Shown here in pieces: positions 44,746-52,780 of a stretch of DNA of 52,780 nucleotides (its first letter is position 1; the number at the start of each line of letters is the position of its first letter). Both the position numbers and the translations under genes were made by a program. The stretch comes from Pseudomonas sp. (GTDB taxonomy: Bacteria > Pseudomonadota > Gammaproteobacteria > Pseudomonadales > Pseudomonadaceae). The stretch covers positions 1-52,780 of the forward strand of contig JAUYKV010000001.1 of the NCBI GenBank assembly GCA_030699825.1, given 5' to 3'. The notes below the pieces were generated by a model. It was not told where the DNA came from, did not search any database, and saw nothing but the letters and a program-made list of their open reading frames with translations.

Positions 44746-46218
44746 ATGCACATGCTTAAAGATCCACGCTTGGTTCGCCAGTTGGCTTACGTCAATGGCA
44801 AATGGATTGCTGGTCACGAGGGGCGCGATGAAGCGGTCATCGATCCGGCCAGCGAAGAAACCATTGGGCGTTGCACCCAACTCGATGCCAGCCAGGTCGA
44901 GCACGCCATCGATGCTGCGCAAGCCGCCTTGCCTGGCTGGCGCGCACTGTCGGTAGATGCCCGCGGCGTGATCCTGGGCAAGTGGCATGATTTGCTGCTG
45001 GAGAACAAGGAAGATCTGGCTCGGCTGATGACTCTGGAACAGGGCAAACCGCTCGACGAGGCCCGTGGCGAAATTGACTACGCTGCCTCCTTTATTCGCT
45101 GGTTTTCCGAGGAAGCTCGCCGCGCCTACGGCGAGACCATTCCCAGTCATATTCGTAACGCCCAGCTGGGTAGCGTACGCGAGCCGATAGGCGTGGCGGC
45201 CTTGATCACGCCGTGGAATTTCCCTTGCGCGATGATCACCCGCAAGGCTGCAGCCGCACTGGCCGTGGGCTGCACCGTACTGGTCAAACCGGCCGGTGAG
45301 ACGCCGTTCTCTGCCCTGGCTTTGGCTGAACTGGCTGAGCGCGCCGGCTTCCCTGCGGGGGTGTTCAACGTCATCACCGGCGAGCCGGAAATGGTTTCCC
45401 AGGTGCTCTGCGCCAGCGACAAGGTCAAGGCATTGTCCTTTACTGGTTCGACCCGGGTCGGCCGCCTGTTATTGCAACAGGCTGCGGCCACGGTGAAGAA
45501 GTGCTCGATGGAGCTGGGCGGCAATGCCCCCTTCATCGTCTTGCCGGACATGGACGTCGAGGAGGCAGCCCAGGCGGCCATCGACGCCAAGTTCCAGACC
45601 ACCGGCCAGGACTGCCTGGCGGCTAACCGCATCTTCGTTCATCGCTCGCTGTACGAGCCGTTTCTGGCGGCTTTTGCCCGGCGCATGGGCGAGCTGACGG
45701 TAGGCAACGGCCTGGTCCGTGGAGTCAATCAGGGGCCGCTGATCAACGCCAAGGCGGTGGCCAAGGCCCAGGAACTAGTGGACGACGCCGTAGCCAAGGG
45801 GGCGCGCCTGCTAATCGGCGACCAGGGGCAGGCACCCGGGCGCAACTTCTTTATGCCGACCCTGCTGGCCGAGGTGACCGCAGACATGCGCGTCTATCGA
45901 GAGGAGAACTTCGCCCCAGTGGCCGGTGTGCTGGCCTGGGACAACTTGGAACAGCTGATCGCCCAGGCTAATGACACCGAATACGGCTTGGCCGCCTACG
46001 TCTACGGTCACGACATGCGTCCGGTATGGCAGCTGCTGCGCGGCCTGGAGTTCGGCATGGTCAGTGTCAACTCGGTGAAGATGACCGGCCCACCCGTTCC
46101 CTTTGGTGGCGTCAAACAGTCCGGCCTCGGTCGCGAAGGCTCGCGCCACGGACTCGATGAGTACAGCCAGATCAAATATTACTGCCTGGGCGGCCTGCCC
46201 AGTGCCAGCGGCAGTTGA
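44746..46218 (+). CDS. doeC: Aldehyde dehydrogenase, aspartate-semialdehyde oxidising (DoeC)
   Basis: NAD(P)-dependent oxidation of L-aspartate semialdehyde to aspartate, last step of ectoine breakdown. From ATG 44746 (AGAGGGG upstream) it has 490 residues. Aldehyde dehydrogenase residues are intact: N158 in TPWNFP, K181 in VKPA, E256 in MELGGN and C290 in TTGQDCLAANR (where QVC is more usual). It resembles succinate-semialdehyde dehydrogenases; assignment to DoeC comes from the neighbours. Confidence 0.9.
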   Translation: MHMLKDPRLVRQLAYVNGKWIAGHEGRDEAVIDPASEETIGRCTQLDASQVEHAIDAAQAALPGWRALSVDARGVILGKWHDLLLENKEDLARLMTLEQGKPLDEARGEIDYAASFIRWFSEEARRAYGETIPSHIRNAQLGSVREPIGVAALITPWNFPCAMITRKAAAALAVGCTVLVKPAGETPFSALALAELAERAGFPAGVFNVITGEPEMVSQVLCASDKVKALSFTGSTRVGRLLLQQAAATVKKCSMELGGNAPFIVLPDMDVEEAAQAAIDAKFQTTGQDCLAANRIFVHRSLYEPFLAAFARRMGELTVGNGLVRGVNQGPLINAKAVAKAQELVDDAVAKGARLLIGDQGQAPGRNFFMPTLLAEVTADMRVYREENFAPVAGVLAWDNLEQLIAQANDTEYGLAAYVYGHDMRPVWQLLRGLEFGMVSVNSVKMTGPPVPFGGVKQSGLGREGSRHGLDEYSQIKYYCLGGLPSASGS

Positions 46219-46269
46219 GTTGAAGCTGCCGCAACATCGACCACAAACGTATTCCATGAGGACAATGCC

Positions 46270-47676
46270 ATGACTATCGACACCCAAAAGATCATCGAAA
46301 TCGACCGCCAGAACGTTTTTCATGCCTCCACCCACCTCAAGCAGCACGCCCACGGTGAGAGCCCGGCGCGGATCATCACCGGTGCCCAGGGCATCCGCAT
46401 CCAGGACTCGCTGGGCAACCAGTTTATCGACGGCTTCGCTGGCCTGTACTGCGTGAACATCGGCTACGGCCGCACCGAGATGGCCGAGGCGATCTACGAG
46501 CAGGCCAAGCAGCTGGCCTACTACCACACCTATGTCGGCCATACCACCGAGGGCATGGCCACCCTCTCCGAGCGTATCGTCAAGCTCGCCGGTCAGGGCA
46601 TGAGCAAGGTCTACTACGGCATGTCCGGCTCGGACGCCAACGAGACCCAGCTCAAGCTGGTCTGGTACTACAACAACATTCTTGGCCGTAAGGAGAAGAA
46701 AAAGGTCATCTCCCGTGACCGCGGCTACCACGGTTCGAGCATCGCCTCGGGTTCGATGACCGGCCTGCCGGTGTTCCACGCCCACTTCGACCTACCGCTC
46801 GAGCGCATCAAGCACACGGTCGCGCCGGTCTACTACCGCCGCCCCGACGACGCCATGAGCGAGCTGGAGTTCTCCCGCTACTGCGCGCAAAAACTCGAGG
46901 AAATGATCCTCGCCGAAGGCCCGGACACGGTGGCGGCGATGATCGGCGAGCCGGTGCTCGGCACCGGCGGCATCGTGCCGCCACCGCAGGGCTACTGGGC
47001 GGAGATCCGCAAGGTGCTGGACAAGTACGACATCCTGCTGATCGCCGACGAGGTGGTCTGCGGTTTCGGCCGTCTGGGCGTCGATTTCGGCTCGCAATAT
47101 TACGAGATGAAACCGGACCTGATTACCGTGGCCAAGGGCCTGACCTCGGCCTACCAGCCGCTGTCCGGGGTGATCGTCGGCGAGCGCGTGTGGCAGGTGC
47201 TGGAGCAGGGCACCGACACCTACGGTGCCATCGGTCATGGCTACACCTACTCGGGCCACCCGATGGGCATCGCCGCGGCCATTGCCAACCTGGACATCAT
47301 CGAGCGCGAGAACCTCACCGCCAACGCTCGCGATACCGGTGCCTATCTGCAGCAGCGCATGCAGCAGACCTTCGCCGAGCACCCGCTGGTCGGCGAGGCG
47401 CGCGGTATCGGCCTGCTCGCGGCCCTGGAGTTCTCCAGTGACCGCAGCAAGCGCCAGCATTTCGACCCGAACCTCAAGGTCGGTCCGATGGTATCTGCCG
47501 CCTGCCTGGAGGAGGGCCTGATTGCCCGCGCCATGCCGCACGGCGACATCCTCGGCTTCGCCCCGCCGCTGGTGGTCACCCGTGGTGAAGTCGATGACAT
47601 CGTCGCCCGCGCCGAGCGTGCGGTGAACAAGGTCACCGACAAGCTGATCAGCAGTGGTGCCTGGCAGGCCAAGTAA
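46270..47676 (+). CDS. doeD: Class III aminotransferase, L-2,4-diaminobutyrate (DoeD)
   Basis: PLP-dependent transaminase converting diaminobutyrate to aspartate semialdehyde. 468 residues, with D260 in IADEVVCGFGR and the Schiff-base K289 in TVAKGLTSAYQPLSG. GAGGA lies seven bases upstream. The same subfamily includes beta-alanine/pyruvate and putrescine transaminases, so specificity is by context. It sits 51 bp after doeC and is followed by a strong hairpin. Confidence 0.9.
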   Translation: MTIDTQKIIEIDRQNVFHASTHLKQHAHGESPARIITGAQGIRIQDSLGNQFIDGFAGLYCVNIGYGRTEMAEAIYEQAKQLAYYHTYVGHTTEGMATLSERIVKLAGQGMSKVYYGMSGSDANETQLKLVWYYNNILGRKEKKKVISRDRGYHGSSIASGSMTGLPVFHAHFDLPLERIKHTVAPVYYRRPDDAMSELEFSRYCAQKLEEMILAEGPDTVAAMIGEPVLGTGGIVPPPQGYWAEIRKVLDKYDILLIADEVVCGFGRLGVDFGSQYYEMKPDLITVAKGLTSAYQPLSGVIVGERVWQVLEQGTDTYGAIGHGYTYSGHPMGIAAAIANLDIIERENLTANARDTGAYLQQRMQQTFAEHPLVGEARGIGLLAALEFSSDRSKRQHFDPNLKVGPMVSAACLEEGLIARAMPHGDILGFAPPLVVTRGEVDDIVARAERAVNKVTDKLISSGAWQAK

Positions 47677-47689
47677 GCGCCAGGTCAAT

Positions 47690-47716
47690 GCGGGGTCGCC
47701 GAGCAGGCGACCCCGC
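47690..47716 (+). terminator. Strong hairpin between doeD and eutB
   Basis: GCGGGGTCGCC and GGCGACCCCGC form a perfect 11-bp stem with a 5-base loop. The following bases (TTGCGTTC) are a poor T-run, so it may attenuate or stabilise rather than fully terminate. Confidence 0.6.
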
Positions 47717-47741
47717 TTGCGTTCACAGGTTGGACTTAAGC

Positions 47742-48737
47742 ATGAGCAAACAACTGACACTGCAAGATATTTATCTGGCGCGCCGGCGCATCGCCGGGAT
47801 GGCGCTGCGCACGCCGCTGGTGCGCTCCGAATCGCTGTCACGGCGCTGGAACTGCGAGGTCTGGCTGAAGTTGGATAACCTGCAGCCGACCGGCGCCTTC
47901 AAGCTGCGCGGAGCGATTAATGCACTGCTAGGCCTGGACACCGCGCAACGTGAGCGTGGCGTGGTGACCATGTCCACCGGCAACTTCGGTCGCGCCCTGG
48001 CCTATGCCGGGCGGCACCTGGGCATCCCGGTCACGGTGTGCATTTCGCGTCTGGTGCCGGAGAACAAGGTCGAGGCACTGCGCCAGAGCGGTGCCGAGTT
48101 GGTGATCCACGGTGAAGCCCAGGACGAGGCCGACGTCGAGGCGCGCCGCTTGCGCGACGAACAGGGCCTGGCCTATGTCTCGCCCTTCGATGATCCGCTG
48201 ATAATTGCCGGACAGGGCACCTGCGGCCTGGAAATAATGGAAGAACAGCCGGACATCGACCTGGTGTTTGCCGGCCTCTCCGGTGGTGGCCTGGTTGCCG
48301 GTATCGGCTTGGCAGTCAAAAGCATCAACCCGGCCGTCGAGGTGATCGGCGTAAGCATGAACGAGGGCGCGGCAATGTTGGAAAGCCTGGCCGCCGGGCA
48401 CCCCCTGCAGGTACCCGAAAAGCACTCGCTGGCTGACAGCCTGGGTGGCGGTATCGGCCTGGACAACGCCTGGACCTTCGCCATGACCCAGCGCTACATG
48501 GACCGCGGTTACAAGGTTGACGAGATGCAGATCGCCCGCGCCATGTTGCATTTCCTGCATGAGGAAAAGATGTTGGTCGAGGGCGCCGCCGCCGTTGGTG
48601 TAGCCGCCGTCGAGCAACACCGGCTCGACCTGTCCGGACGGCGCGTGGCCTTGGTGGTCAGTGGCCAGAATCTGTCGAATGAAACCTTTGCCGAGGCCTG
48701 CCGCCTGGCCGGAGAGCGCCCCTATGCAAATCTATAA
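47742..48737 (+). CDS. eutB: Threonine dehydratase-like hydroxyectoine utilisation protein EutB
   Basis: Fold-type II PLP enzyme of 331 residues; in the proposed route it helps turn 5-hydroxyectoine into ectoine with EutA and EutC. The PLP lysine K54 is in PTGAFKLRGA, and the phosphate-binding glycine loop is GLSGGGLVAGIG. The start is ATG 47742; its ribosome site is weak. Its end overlaps eutC by 14 bp. On sequence alone it could be annotated threonine/serine dehydratase; the eutBCA order decides. Confidence 0.9.
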   Translation: MSKQLTLQDIYLARRRIAGMALRTPLVRSESLSRRWNCEVWLKLDNLQPTGAFKLRGAINALLGLDTAQRERGVVTMSTGNFGRALAYAGRHLGIPVTVCISRLVPENKVEALRQSGAELVIHGEAQDEADVEARRLRDEQGLAYVSPFDDPLIIAGQGTCGLEIMEEQPDIDLVFAGLSGGGLVAGIGLAVKSINPAVEVIGVSMNEGAAMLESLAAGHPLQVPEKHSLADSLGGGIGLDNAWTFAMTQRYMDRGYKVDEMQIARAMLHFLHEEKMLVEGAAAVGVAAVEQHRLDLSGRRVALVVSGQNLSNETFAEACRLAGERPYANL

Positions 48738-49668
48738 CCGCCAGCAGATTGCCAAGCAAGTGAAGCTGGATCAGGCCGCCCTGGAGACGGTCGAAGCTGG
48801 TTTTGCCGCCCTCGGTCGCGGCGAGGTGGAGATGCCACCGATCCTCAGCATGAACATCGCCGAAAGCAACGGTGAGGTCGACGTGAAGACCGCGCATATC
48901 CGCGGCTGGCCGCGTTTCGCGATCAAGATCAGCCCCGGCTTCTTCGACAACCCCAAGCTCGGCCTGCCCAGCCTCAATGGCCTGATGCTGCTGTTCTCGG
49001 CCAAGACCGGGCTGGTCGAGGCGGTGTTGTTCGACGAAGGCTACCTGACCGACATCCGCACCGCGCTGGCCGGTGCCATCGCCGCCAAGCACCTGTCGCG
49101 CACCGATGCACGCAGCGTCGCGGTGATCGGTGCAGGCCTGCAGGCTGAGCTACAGGTCGCCGCCCTACGCCTGGTACGCGACATCCGCGAAGTGCATGTA
49201 CACGCCCGCGACCGCACCAAGGCCGAGGCCTATGCCACCCATATGCGTGCCTATCACGGCCTGCCGGTGACCGTGCATAACAGTGCAGCCAGCGCCTGCA
49301 CCAAGGCCGACATCGTGGTCACCACCACCCCTGCGCGCGAGCCGGTACTGCGCTGGAGCGACCTGCCCAAGGGCGTGCATGTCACCGCCATGGGGTCGGA
49401 CAACCCGCACAAGAACGAGTTGGAGCCGGCCATCCTGGCCAACGCCGACGTAGTGGTGGTCGACCGCCTCAGCCAGTCGCGGGCCCTCGGCGAACTGCAC
49501 CACGCCCCGGCGCTGCAGCGCGAGGTGTCCGAGCTGGGCACGTTGATCGCCGAGGGTCGCATCCTGCGCAGCAGCGCTGAGCAGATCAGCGTGTGCGACC
49601 TGACCGGCACCGGGGTGCAGGACACCGCCATCGCCAACTACGCCGCGCGCCTGCTCGAGGGGGCATGA
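48724..49668 (+). CDS. eutC: Ornithine cyclodeaminase-like hydroxyectoine utilisation protein EutC
   Basis: A 314-residue member of the ornithine cyclodeaminase/mu-crystallin family with the Rossmann motif VAVIGAGLQAELQ and the substrate-side block DEGYLTDIRTALAGAIAAKH. ATG 48724 lies inside the end of eutB, so the two are translationally coupled. In hydroxyectoine clusters it acts with EutB and EutA. The stop is one base before the eutA start. Confidence 0.92.
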   Translation: MQIYNRQQIAKQVKLDQAALETVEAGFAALGRGEVEMPPILSMNIAESNGEVDVKTAHIRGWPRFAIKISPGFFDNPKLGLPSLNGLMLLFSAKTGLVEAVLFDEGYLTDIRTALAGAIAAKHLSRTDARSVAVIGAGLQAELQVAALRLVRDIREVHVHARDRTKAEAYATHMRAYHGLPVTVHNSAASACTKADIVVTTTPAREPVLRWSDLPKGVHVTAMGSDNPHKNELEPAILANADVVVVDRLSQSRALGELHHAPALQREVSELGTLIAEGRILRSSAEQISVCDLTGTGVQDTAIANYAARLLEGA

Positions 49669-49669
49669 G

Positions 49670-50458
49670 ATGGTCCAGTCCTTCGCCGAGTTTCAGGCCC
49701 TGCAGCAGCACTTCGAGCATGTGCGGGCCAACAACGATGGTCATGTACGCATCGGCCTGGTGCAGCTGGCCAGCGACTTCACTCTGGAAAACGAATGGCG
49801 CCAGTTACTAGGCGAGCGGATTGAGCTGTACAGCACCCGCACCCCCTGCAGCCCTAAAGTCACCCCCGAGGGGCTGCGCGGTCTGGCTCAGGGGCTCGCC
49901 CAGTCCAGCGCACTGCTGGTGCCGGGCTTGCCGCTGGACGTGCTGGCTTTCGGCTGCACCTCGGGCAGCATGCTGATCGGCGAGCAGGAGGTGACCCGCC
50001 TGATTAGCCAGGCGCACCCGGGCGTCCCGGTGACTAATCCCTGGAGTGCGGTCAAGGCCGCCCTGCGCGGCCTGGGTGCAGGGCGCATCGCGGTGCTCAC
50101 GCCCTATATCGGCGAGGTCAACTACCCGCTTTGTCAGGGGCTGGAGCAGGCCGGCCACGAGGTCGCGGCGCTCGGCACCTTTGCCGTGCTGGAAGACGCC
50201 GAGATCCCGCGCATCCCGGCCGCGGCCATCGAGGCGGCGGCGCTGGAGCTGCTCGCCGGTCAGCGGGTCGATGCGTTGTTCCTCGCCTGCACCAACCTGC
50301 GCACCTTGGGCCTGCTCGACGCACTGGAAAAGCGCCTGGGCCTGCCGGTGATCTCGAGTAACCAGGCGCTGTTCTGGCACGCCCTGCAATTGGCCGGCTG
50401 CGTGCACCGGCCCGCGGGCTTCGGCAGCCTACTGGCCGACAACCGGGTGTCGCGCTGA
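49670..50458 (+). CDS. eutA: Asp/Glu racemase-family hydroxyectoine utilisation protein EutA
   Basis: A 262-residue protein of the aspartate/glutamate racemase and arylmalonate decarboxylase superfamily. Both catalytic cysteines are present, C96 in AFGCTSGS and C207 in LACTNLR, so racemase-like chemistry is possible. Coupled to eutC with a one-base gap. Fits EutA of hydroxyectoine clusters. Confidence 0.9.
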   Translation: MVQSFAEFQALQQHFEHVRANNDGHVRIGLVQLASDFTLENEWRQLLGERIELYSTRTPCSPKVTPEGLRGLAQGLAQSSALLVPGLPLDVLAFGCTSGSMLIGEQEVTRLISQAHPGVPVTNPWSAVKAALRGLGAGRIAVLTPYIGEVNYPLCQGLEQAGHEVAALGTFAVLEDAEIPRIPAAAIEAAALELLAGQRVDALFLACTNLRTLGLLDALEKRLGLPVISSNQALFWHALQLAGCVHRPAGFGSLLADNRVSR

Positions 50459-50566
50459 AGGCAGACGCTGCGCCCGCCCCATGCGAGGGCCTTGTAGAAT
50501 GGCGTTGTGCGAGGCGATACCCTGCGCTGCCGCGGACATAGTGCAATCACGGAAAGGAACACCAGG

Positions 50567-51439
50567 ATGCAGGACAGACAGAAGGGCTTGTTGCTCACCT
50601 CCCTGGGCATGCTGGTGATCTCGCCGGATGCCTTGGTATTGCGCTGGCTGGCCGGCGATGCGCTGCAGATCCTCGCCTGGCGCGGCCTACTGATGGCGCT
50701 CGGGCTCGGCCTGCTGCTGGCCTGGCGCTATCGCGGCGGGCTGCCGGCGGCCCTGCGCCGCTGCGGCTGGACCGGTCTCGGTTGTGCGCTCTGTTACTGC
50801 TTCAGCACCTTCTGCTTCGTCCACGCCATGGCCCTGGCCGGGGCGGCCAGCACCCTGCTGATCTTCAGCCTATCGCCACTGATCGCTGCCGCCTTGGCCT
50901 GGATTTGGCTAGGCGAGCGCCTGGATCTGCGCACCCTGCTGGCGATCCTGGTCTGCCTGGGCGGGGTGCTGCTGATCGTCGCCGACCAGTCGCCGGGCAG
51001 CAGCCTGACCGGCAACCTGCTGGCGCTGGTCGCCGCGACGTTGTTGGCCGGCAACTTCACCCTGGCGCGCAGCCGGCCGACAGTGGACATGAGCCCGGCG
51101 TTGATCCCCGGCGCCCTGTTGGTGTCGCTACTGGGGTTCGTCTTCGGCGGCACCCCGACCTTTGCCGTGCAACAGTGGCTGGTGCTGGCGCTGATGGCCG
51201 GAGTGCTGCTGCCACTGGCGTTCATGCTGATCCAGCTCGGACCGCGCTGGATCAGCGCCACCGAGGTTGGCCTGCTGTTGCTCCTGGAAGTGGTGCTCGG
51301 GCCGCTGTGGGTCTGGTGGCTGCTCGACGAGGCGCCGAGCAGCCAGGTGCTGCTGGGCGGCAGCATCATTCTCCTCGCGCTGCTCGGTCACAGCCTGCTG
51401 AGCTGGCGGCGGCGTGCCCCACCACCATTGAACGCCTGA
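50567..51439 (+). CDS. DMT-superfamily (EamA) transporter
   Basis: A 290-residue inner-membrane protein with about 10 hydrophobic segments in two EamA repeats (about 1-135 and 145-282). ATG 50567 is preceded by AAGGA. It follows eutA by 108 bp on the same strand and is the last intact gene of the island, so it may move an ectoine pathway compound or an amino acid, but the sequence does not show which. Confidence 0.88.
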   Translation: MQDRQKGLLLTSLGMLVISPDALVLRWLAGDALQILAWRGLLMALGLGLLLAWRYRGGLPAALRRCGWTGLGCALCYCFSTFCFVHAMALAGAASTLLIFSLSPLIAAALAWIWLGERLDLRTLLAILVCLGGVLLIVADQSPGSSLTGNLLALVAATLLAGNFTLARSRPTVDMSPALIPGALLVSLLGFVFGGTPTFAVQQWLVLALMAGVLLPLAFMLIQLGPRWISATEVGLLLLLEVVLGPLWVWWLLDEAPSSQVLLGGSIILLALLGHSLLSWRRRAPPPLNA

Positions 51440-51444
51440 GCCGT

Positions 51445-51668
51445 TCACTCCAGCCTGAGTACCTTGTCCAGGACGATCTTCGGTCCCTGCATCTTCTTGA
51501 CGATGATGCTCAGGCCATCAACCTCCAGCACTTCATCTTCCACGGGCATGCACTTGAGGGTTTCGTAGACCAGGCCGGCCAGGGTTTCCTCCTCGACATG
51601 ATCGAGGTCCATCCCGGCAGGCGCTCGACCTTGAACAACGGGGTATCGCCGCGGACCAGCAGCTTGCC
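51445..51668 (-). pseudogene. C-terminal relic of a CorC/HlyC-type (CNNM) transporter protein
   Basis: Minus-strand translation gives GKLLVRGDTPLFKVERLPG and, after a one-base frame change near 51612, DLDHVEEETLAGLVYETLK, MPVEDEVLEVDGLSIIVKKM and GPKIVLDKVLRLE before a stop. This is the end of the transporter-associated CorC/HlyC domain found after CBS pairs in hemolysin-like (DUF21) proteins. The rest of the gene is absent. Confidence 0.75.
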
Positions 51669-51671
51669 GTC

Positions 51672-51849
51672 AGCGCGTCGATTACAAGACCCGCACCCTG
51701 TTCTCCCGCGCCGCACATTTCGCCGGCCAGCATGAGGACGAGGTGCTCTATCGCGCCGGCCCGTTCAACGCAACCAGCTTGGAAGAAACCCTTAAGGAGT
51801 CCGCATGAAACTCTTCGATCAGTCGAGTTCGACGCCCGAAGCGGGTTGA
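51672..51849 (+). pseudogene. Fragments of two adjoining genes, family unknown
   Basis: A frame without a start ends YKTRTLFSRAAHFAGQHEDE, then VLYRAGPFNATSLEETLKES with an ATGA overlap onto a new ATG (51805, AAGGAG upstream) that reads MKLFDQSSSTPEAG and stops. This looks like the 3' end of one gene and the 5' end of the next in a former operon, cut on both sides. I do not recognise the families. Confidence 0.5.
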
Positions 51850-51892
51850 GCCAATGGGGCGTGGGCCGCCTACGCCTCATCCCTCATCCCTC

Positions 51893-52780
51893 TCAGAGCA
51901 CGCGGGCCCGGTCGCGCAGCAACTGGGCGAATTGCTCCGCCGGCACCGGCTTGCTGATCAGGTAGCCCTGAATCTCGTCGCACTGCTGGGCCTTGAGGAA
52001 ATCCATCTGCGCCTGGGTTTCCACGCCCTCGGCGACCACCTTCAACTCCAGGCTGTGGGCCATGACGATGATCGCGCGGGTAATAGCCGCATCCTCGCCG
52101 CCGAGCGCCAGGTCGCGGATGAAGGTCTGGTCGATCTTCACGTAGTCCACCGGGAAACGCTTCAGGTAGCTGAGTGAGGAGTAGCCGGTGCCGAAGTCGT
52201 CGATCGCCAGTTTCACCCCCAGGTCGCGCAGCTGCTGGAAGGTGGCGATCACGCTTTCGACGTTGTCGAGCAACTGGCTCTCGGTCAATTCGAGCTCGAG
52301 GAACTGCGGCGCCAGGCCGGTTTCGTCGAGTACCTGGCGCACCAGGTTGGTCAGCGTACCCTGGCGCACCTGATGCACCGACAGGTTTACCGACACCCGG
52401 ATCTGCGCCAGGCCTTGCAGCTGCCAGTCCCGCGCCTGTTGGCAGGCGCGGCGCAGGACGAATTCGCCGATCGGTACGATCAGTCCGGTTTCCTCGGCCA
52501 GGCCGATGAAATCCCCCGGTGGCACCAGGCCCCGCTCCGGATGGCGCCAGCGTACCAGCGCCTCGGCAGCGTTGAGGCTGTCGTCGGCCAGGCACAGCTT
52601 GGGTTGGTAGAACACCTCCAGCTGATGCTCGTCGATCGCCTTGCGCAGCTGGGTTTCCAGTTGCAGGCGCTCCAGGGTGCAGGCCTGCAGGTTGTCGGTG
52701 TAGAACTGGAAGGTGTTGCCGCCCAGGTGCTTGGCATGCTGCATGGCCATATCGGCCTGGCTGACCAGGGTCGAGATCTC
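51893..52780 (-). CDS. GGDEF-EAL domain protein, N-terminus outside window
   Basis: Cyclic-di-GMP signalling protein; only the end of the GGDEF domain ([20 protein letters not shown]) and the whole EAL domain are visible. EAL phosphodiesterase residues look intact: [40 protein letters not shown] and EGVETQ, so it should hydrolyse c-di-GMP. The frame is open to the window edge. From memory a gene of this kind (PA5442) lies just beyond the zwf paralogue in P. aeruginosa, which makes it the right flank of the inserted island. Confidence 0.93.
   Translation of the reverse strand, partial: EISTLVSQADMAMQHAKHLGGNTFQFYTDNLQACTLERLQLETQLRKAIDEHQLEVFYQPKLCLADDSLNAAEALVRWRHPERGLVPPGDFIGLAEETGLIVPIGEFVLRRACQQARDWQLQGLAQIRVSVNLSVHQVRQGTLTNLVRQVLDETGLAPQFLELELTESQLLDNVESVIATFQQLRDLGVKLAIDDFGTGYSSLSYLKRFPVDYVKIDQTFIRDLALGGEDAAITRAIIVMAHSLELKVVAEGVETQAQMDFLKAQQCDEIQGYLISKPVPAEQFAQLLRDRARVL

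Noticed and set aside
45811..47841. Two long minus-strand ORFs opposite doeC and doeD
   Set aside because: Antisense shadows of genes with intact catalytic motifs and ribosome sites.

Overview
The window is GC-rich chromosomal DNA of a Pseudomonas or a very close relative. The evidence is gene content and order: coxBA; a PA0069-family radical SAM gene beside yheV, prlC and a gamma carbonic anhydrase; purEK next to adhA; a LysR gene next to aspA; two-subunit pyruvate carboxylase with its LysR regulator; and an RpiR/HexR-like gene divergent from a second zwf. From memory these match blocks around PA0066-PA0106 and PA5425-PA5442 of P. aeruginosa. Pseudomonas-type REP sequences lie in many intergenic gaps. 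The species cannot be fixed from this sequence.

Layout. 1-9.5 kb: cytochrome aa3 oxidase subunits I (cut by the window edge) and II, a conserved hypothetical, a degenerate coding stretch, a LexA-box-controlled radical SAM gene beside a truncated VOC gene, yheV-prlC, gamma carbonic anhydrase, a DUF3299 protein and a GlsB-type membrane protein. 9.6-19.3 kb: purE-purK split by a MITE-like element that supplies the purE stop codon, adhA, an AraC regulator, acetylpolyamine amidohydrolase with a polyamine-binding protein, a LysR regulator and aspartase. 19.5-27.3 kb: an HTH regulator divergent from a sodium:alanine-type symporter, asparaginase, GNAT, glutaminase, a MocR relic, a REP-associated transposase framed by inverted REP pairs, and an SbtA/SbtB-like bicarbonate transporter with its PII-like partner. 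27.4-35.2 kb: pyruvate carboxylase B and A subunits, their LysR regulator, an RpiR/HexR-like regulator, a HexR-type operator, zwf and a small cytochrome c. 35.2-36.7 kb: a gene-poor scar with a frameshifted ISNCY-type transposase relic.

36.7-51.4 kb is the most notable region. It looks like a complete ectoine/5-hydroxyectoine uptake and catabolism island: TRAP permeases (minus strand), an EnuR-like MocR regulator, then on the plus strand doeA, doeB, the TRAP binding protein, an AsnC/Lrp regulator, doeC, doeD, eutB, eutC, eutA and a DMT transporter. Predicted flow: hydroxyectoine to ectoine (EutABC), ring opening (DoeA), deacetylation to diaminobutyrate (DoeB), transamination to aspartate semialdehyde (DoeD) and oxidation to aspartate (DoeC). 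Aspartate can then enter the TCA cycle through AspA, encoded in the same window. The island ends in a mosaic of broken gene pieces (51.4-51.85 kb), followed by a GGDEF-EAL protein cut by the window end.

A theme of the chromosomal part is nitrogen-rich amino acids and C4 replenishment: asparaginase, glutaminase, aspartase, pyruvate carboxylase and possibly bicarbonate supply. The intergenic DNA carries at least four repeat families: two REP types and two elements with terminal inverted repeats. I saw no tRNA, rRNA or CRISPR array. Gene-order comparisons and family assignments are from memory; no database search was run.
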